This document shows, piece after piece, positions 61,478-64,000 of a stretch of 64,000 bases of DNA (the stretch's first letter is position 1; each line of letters begins with the position of its first letter). The stretch lies in contig NZ_CP042906.1 of NCBI RefSeq assembly GCF_008728855.1, positions 930,001 through 994,000 on the forward strand, written 5' to 3'. Both the position numbers and the translations under genes were made by a program. The DNA comes from Hypericibacter terrae. GTDB taxonomy: Bacteria > Pseudomonadota > Alphaproteobacteria > Dongiales > Dongiaceae. A model generated the notes under the pieces. The model was not told the origin of the DNA and did no database searches. It was given only the letters and a program-made list of their open reading frames with translations.

Positions 61478-62080
61478 TCACCCCTTCAGCTTCGCCGCGA
61501 TCCCCGCCACATGCTTCCCCTGGAAGCGGGCGATCTTGAGCTCGTTCTCGCTGGGCATGCGGCTGCCGTCGGTGTTGGAGAGGGTGGTGGCGCCGTAGGG
61601 CGTGCCGCCGGTGATCTCCTTCATGTTCGACAGTTCCGGGCAGCTATAGGGCACGCCGACGATGATCATGCCGAGATGCATCAGCGTGACATGAGTCGAG
61701 AGGATCGTCGTCTCCTGGCCGCCATGCTGGGTCGCGGTCGAGGCGAAGACGCTGCCGACCTTGCCGACGAGCGAGCCCTTCATCCAAAGGCCGCCGGCCT
61801 GGTCGAGGAAGTTGCGCATCTGGCCCGCCATGTTGCCGAAGCGGGTGGGGACGCCGACGATGACGGCGTCGTAATCGGCGAGCTCGTCGATGGCCGCGAT
61901 CGGCGCCTTCTGGTCGAGCTTCATGCCCGACTTCTTCGCGACCTCCACCGGCACCGTCTCGGGCACCCGCTTGATCGTCACCTGCGCGCCCGCGACCTCG
62001 CGCACGCCGGCGGCCACGGCCTCGGCCATCGCCTCGATATGGCCGTAGGCGCTGTAATAGAGCACCAGAACTTTCGTCAT
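61478..62080 (-). CDS. wrbA: NAD(P)H:quinone oxidoreductase, WrbA type
   Basis: 200 aa flavodoxin-fold protein. FMN loop [15 protein letters not shown] at 8-22, [24 protein letters not shown] at about 76-99 and [17 protein letters not shown] at about 110-126 are WrbA hallmarks. It reduces quinones by two electrons, which protects against oxidative stress. It is divergent from a LysR gene across a 308-bp gap with paired binding-site-like repeats. Confidence 0.95.
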   Translation of the reverse strand: MTKVLVLYYSAYGHIEAMAEAVAAGVREVAGAQVTIKRVPETVPVEVAKKSGMKLDQKAPIAAIDELADYDAVIVGVPTRFGNMAGQMRNFLDQAGGLWMKGSLVGKVGSVFASTATQHGGQETTILSTHVTLMHLGMIIVGVPYSCPELSNMKEITGGTPYGATTLSNTDGSRMPSENELKIARFQGKHVAGIAAKLKG

Positions 62081-62388
62081 CTTGTGGACTCCTTGAAACG
62101 GACGAGGGCTGCCGCAGACCTTCCTGCGAAGCGAGCCTCGGCGGATGAAGAGTGAAACGAGACAGCGGCGGGAAGCTTGTCGGATCCCTTCGTGAGGATT
62201 CGTCTCCCGCCCGAAACGGCCCTTCGGGCCTGGGCAGACGCGCCAGCCCTCTCGTTCGGGAGCAGACCCTGGTCCACCACCGTCCAGAGGCCGAAGCTTA
62301 GGCCTCGCCTGATTCGTGACGAATAGGGCGATTTGTGAAAGGATATTTTCTAATTTGTGAACAATGATCCCGAAACGGAGTGACGACC
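62081..62388. promoter_or_regulatory. wrbA/LysR divergent intergenic region with LysR-type boxes
   Basis: No ORF is supported in this 308-bp gap. It contains the palindrome ATTCGTGACGAAT (62312-62324) and two direct TTTGTGAA repeats (62332-62339 and 62354-62361, 22 bp apart) just before the LysR start, in an AT-richer tract (GGATATTTTCTAATTTGTGA). These are plausible autoregulatory and wrbA-controlling sites. A small stem GGCCCTTCGGGCC at about 62218-62230 is also present. Confidence 0.5.
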
Positions 62389-63300
62389 TTGGACCGCCTG
62401 GAAACCCTGCGTGTCTTCCGGAAAGTCGCCGACCGCCAGAGCTTCTCCGCGGCGGCGCGCGAGCTCGGCCTTTCCAACGCCGGGGTCAGCAAACATATCG
62501 CCCGGCTCGAGGCCGATCTGGGCGCGCGCCTCATCGACCGCACCACCCGGCGCATGAGCCTGACCGAGGCGGGCCGCGCCTATTTCGATCGCTGCGTGCG
62601 GATTCTCGACGATCTGGCCGAGGCCGACCAGGCGGTCGGCCGCCTCACCGCGGCGCCGCGCGGGCTGTTGCGCGTGACGGCCCCGGCCTCGTTCGGCGTG
62701 CCCTATCTCTCGCGGCTGCTGCCGGAATTCATGGCGCGCCATCCGGAGCTCTCGGTCGATCTCTCCTTCAACGACCGCTTCGTCGATCTGGTGGAGGAGG
62801 GCATCGATCTGGCGGTGCGCATCCGCACCGATCTCCCGGATTCGCAGTTGGTGGTCCGCCGCCTGGCGCCGGTCGAGCGCATCCTCTGCGCGTCACCGTC
62901 CTATCTCGCGCGGCGCGGGGAGCCCCGGCATCCGCGCGAGCTCGGCGCGCATGACTGCATCGTCTATACGCTCTCGACCACGCCCGGCGAATGGCGTTTC
63001 CAGGGACCCGACGGCCAGACCGCCGTGCCGATCAACGGGCGGTTTCGCTGCAACAATGGCCAGGCGATGCTGGCGGCGGCCGAGGCCGGGATCGGCATCG
63101 CCAACTCGCCGATCTTCTCGGTCGCGGCCGCTCTGCGCGCCGGTCGCGTCAGGCGGCTCCTGCCCGACTGGCAGCCGCCGCCCCATGCGCTCTATCTCGT
63201 CTATCCGCCCGGGCGCCATCTCTCGCCGAAGGTCAGGGCCTTCGCCGACTTCCTGGCCGAGCGCTTCACGCCGCCGGTCGAATGGGATGCGGTGAGCTAG
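62389..63300 (+). CDS. LysR-family regulator
   Basis: 303 aa. TTG 62389 is preferred because CGGAG lies 8 bp upstream and the protein then begins [15 protein letters not shown], as most homologues do; GTG 62380 overlaps the ribosome-binding site. HTH about 14-55 ([23 protein letters not shown]), effector domain about 88-298. Divergent from wrbA, which it may control in response to quinones or electrophiles. It ends 23 bp from a convergent gene. Confidence 0.92.
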   Translation: MDRLETLRVFRKVADRQSFSAAARELGLSNAGVSKHIARLEADLGARLIDRTTRRMSLTEAGRAYFDRCVRILDDLAEADQAVGRLTAAPRGLLRVTAPASFGVPYLSRLLPEFMARHPELSVDLSFNDRFVDLVEEGIDLAVRIRTDLPDSQLVVRRLAPVERILCASPSYLARRGEPRHPRELGAHDCIVYTLSTTPGEWRFQGPDGQTAVPINGRFRCNNGQAMLAAAEAGIGIANSPIFSVAAALRAGRVRRLLPDWQPPPHALYLVYPPGRHLSPKVRAFADFLAERFTPPVEWDAVS

Positions 63301-63323
63301 CGGGACGAAGTCAACGCCGCCCC

Positions 63324-63779
63324 CTAGTGCGGGCAAGTGCCTTCGACTTCCCAGGACATGACGAAGGTGTCGCGCAGCGCATGCGCCAGCTTGTAGGCGG
63401 CGCTCTGCGCGGGCGTCAGATTGGTCAGATCCTTGTCGATCGTCCGGGCGAGCTGGATCATCGATTCTTCGACATTGGGACATTCGACCATGCTGAGCTC
63501 GGCCACATAGAGCTCGCGGAACCGCGTCCGGGCCTTGTCGATATCCTCGTCCGTCTCGACCTCGGGATTGGCCAGCACGGCGGCCGCATGGACCGCTTCC
63601 AGATAGAATTTCTGGCGCAGCTCGAGGAACGGCTTGGCCAGCTCCAGCTTGCGGGTTTCGGCTTCCTTGACGCGGGCCTCGGCCTCGCTCTTCTGGGCCG
63701 CGGACAGACTCCAGATGCTGATGACCACGCCCACCACGACGCTGATCACCGTCACCAGCTTCGAGATTGTCTCGAGCAT
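63324..63779 (-). CDS. Membrane-anchored helical protein of unknown function
   Basis: 151 aa from ATG 63779 (GGGGAG 7 bp upstream); the longer frame to 63965 is out of character (Cys/Ser/Pro-rich). One N-terminal membrane helix (about 7-27, VTVISVVVGVVISIWSL) is followed by a charged coiled coil (AQKSEAEARVKEAETRKLELAK) and a helical domain with two Cys (in VECPN and GTCPH). I do not recognise the family. It has the look of a stator or sensor-like anchor. Confidence 0.7.
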   Translation of the reverse strand: MLETISKLVTVISVVVGVVISIWSLSAAQKSEAEARVKEAETRKLELAKPFLELRQKFYLEAVHAAAVLANPEVETDEDIDKARTRFRELYVAELSMVECPNVEESMIQLARTIDKDLTNLTPAQSAAYKLAHALRDTFVMSWEVEGTCPH

Positions 63780-63852
63780 TCGCGATCTCCCCACCCCTGC
63801 GTCGTCGGAACGCTCACTATAGAACGAAGGACCGGATCGAGGGAGAAAAGTC

Positions 63853-64000
63853 CTACTGTCCTTCGCGCCGCCAGGCGGCGAGCGTGGTGCCGATGCCCAG
63901 CAGCAACAGCAGCCACACGGGCAGCAGCGGCAGCTCGGTGCCGCCGGTGACGATGAAGTCGCCATTGCGCCGCAGGCCCAGCCAGCCGCTGCCGGCGGCG
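63853..64000 (-). CDS. C-terminal fragment of a membrane protein running off the window
   Basis: The frame is open from the window edge to TAG (63853-63855). It reads ...WLGLRRNGDFIVTGGTEL, then one membrane helix (PLLPVWLLLLGIGTTLAAW) and the end RREGQ. The helix with a short basic tail inside suggests a periplasmic or exoplasmic domain anchored at the C-terminus. The family cannot be told from about 49 residues. Confidence 0.6.
   Translation of the reverse strand, partial: AAGSGWLGLRRNGDFIVTGGTELPLLPVWLLLLLGIGTTLAAWRREGQ

Overview
The window is a high-GC, gene-dense stretch of chromosome, most probably from an alphaproteobacterium (strong GC-ending codon preference, fused LplT/Aas-type acyltransferase, GcvA-type LysR proteins, many CoA-dependent catabolic genes). 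I cannot name the genus. I see no rRNA, tRNA, CRISPR array, prophage or replication origin. One complete IS4-family element (about 60121-61406) is the only clear mobile element.

Layout. 1-8.8 kb: a catabolic block. A TetR gene is divergent from a Rieske oxygenase, followed by a 49-residue basic protein, a family III CoA-transferase, an acyl-CoA dehydrogenase, an itaconyl/mesaconyl-CoA hydratase-like protein and an aldehyde dehydrogenase. An ACAD-fold flavoprotein without the usual catalytic glutamates lies beside the TetR gene. 8.8-13.7 kb: housekeeping and orphan genes (SYLF protein, cupin, pyrophosphatase, DJ-1/PfpI protein, RF3). 14-17.4 kb: a MacAB-like efflux pair. 17.6-19.9 kb: a compact trio of inactive HtrA-like protein, LuxR-type HTH protein and intact HtrA-like protease, none with an export signal. 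20-21.6 kb: a methyltransferase and a heme-oxygenase-like diiron protein in one transcription unit. 21.8-27.8 kb: a DMT exporter, a two-component signalling set, a 2OG-Fe(II) oxygenase fused to a TonB/AgmX-like tail, and a frameshifted membrane protein. 27.9-34.2 kb: arylamine N-acetyltransferase, GreB, a DapA-family aldolase and an NAD salvage run (NMN adenylyltransferase-like, PncB, NadE). 34.5-41.8 kb: the three-part MFS/PlsC/acyl-ligase protein with its overlapping TetR regulator, a gamma-glutamyltransferase and a NadR-like protein.

41.9-55.3 kb holds two neighbouring uptake-and-catabolism units. The first encodes a guanidino-modifying hydrolase, a polyamine-type ABC importer without its ATPase, two SDRs and a NodB-type deacetylase; it is divergent from a GcvA-like LysR gene across a long two-step inverted repeat. 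The second encodes a PotD-like binding protein, an SDR and a ThDP enzyme; it is divergent from a LacI-family gene across a perfect 20-bp palindrome. 55.3-64 kb carries LysR/MFS, PAS, ICL/PEP-mutase, WrbA and LysR genes, small secreted or membrane proteins, and a family of GC-rich hairpin repeats. One of those repeats is interrupted by the IS4 element.

The best candidates for undescribed biology are the diiron-oxygenase/methyltransferase pair (19966-21601), the inactive-HtrA/LuxR/HtrA trio (17656-19899), the guanidino-compound operon with its operator (41908-48456), and the 2OG-oxygenase/AgmX fusion (26385-27347).
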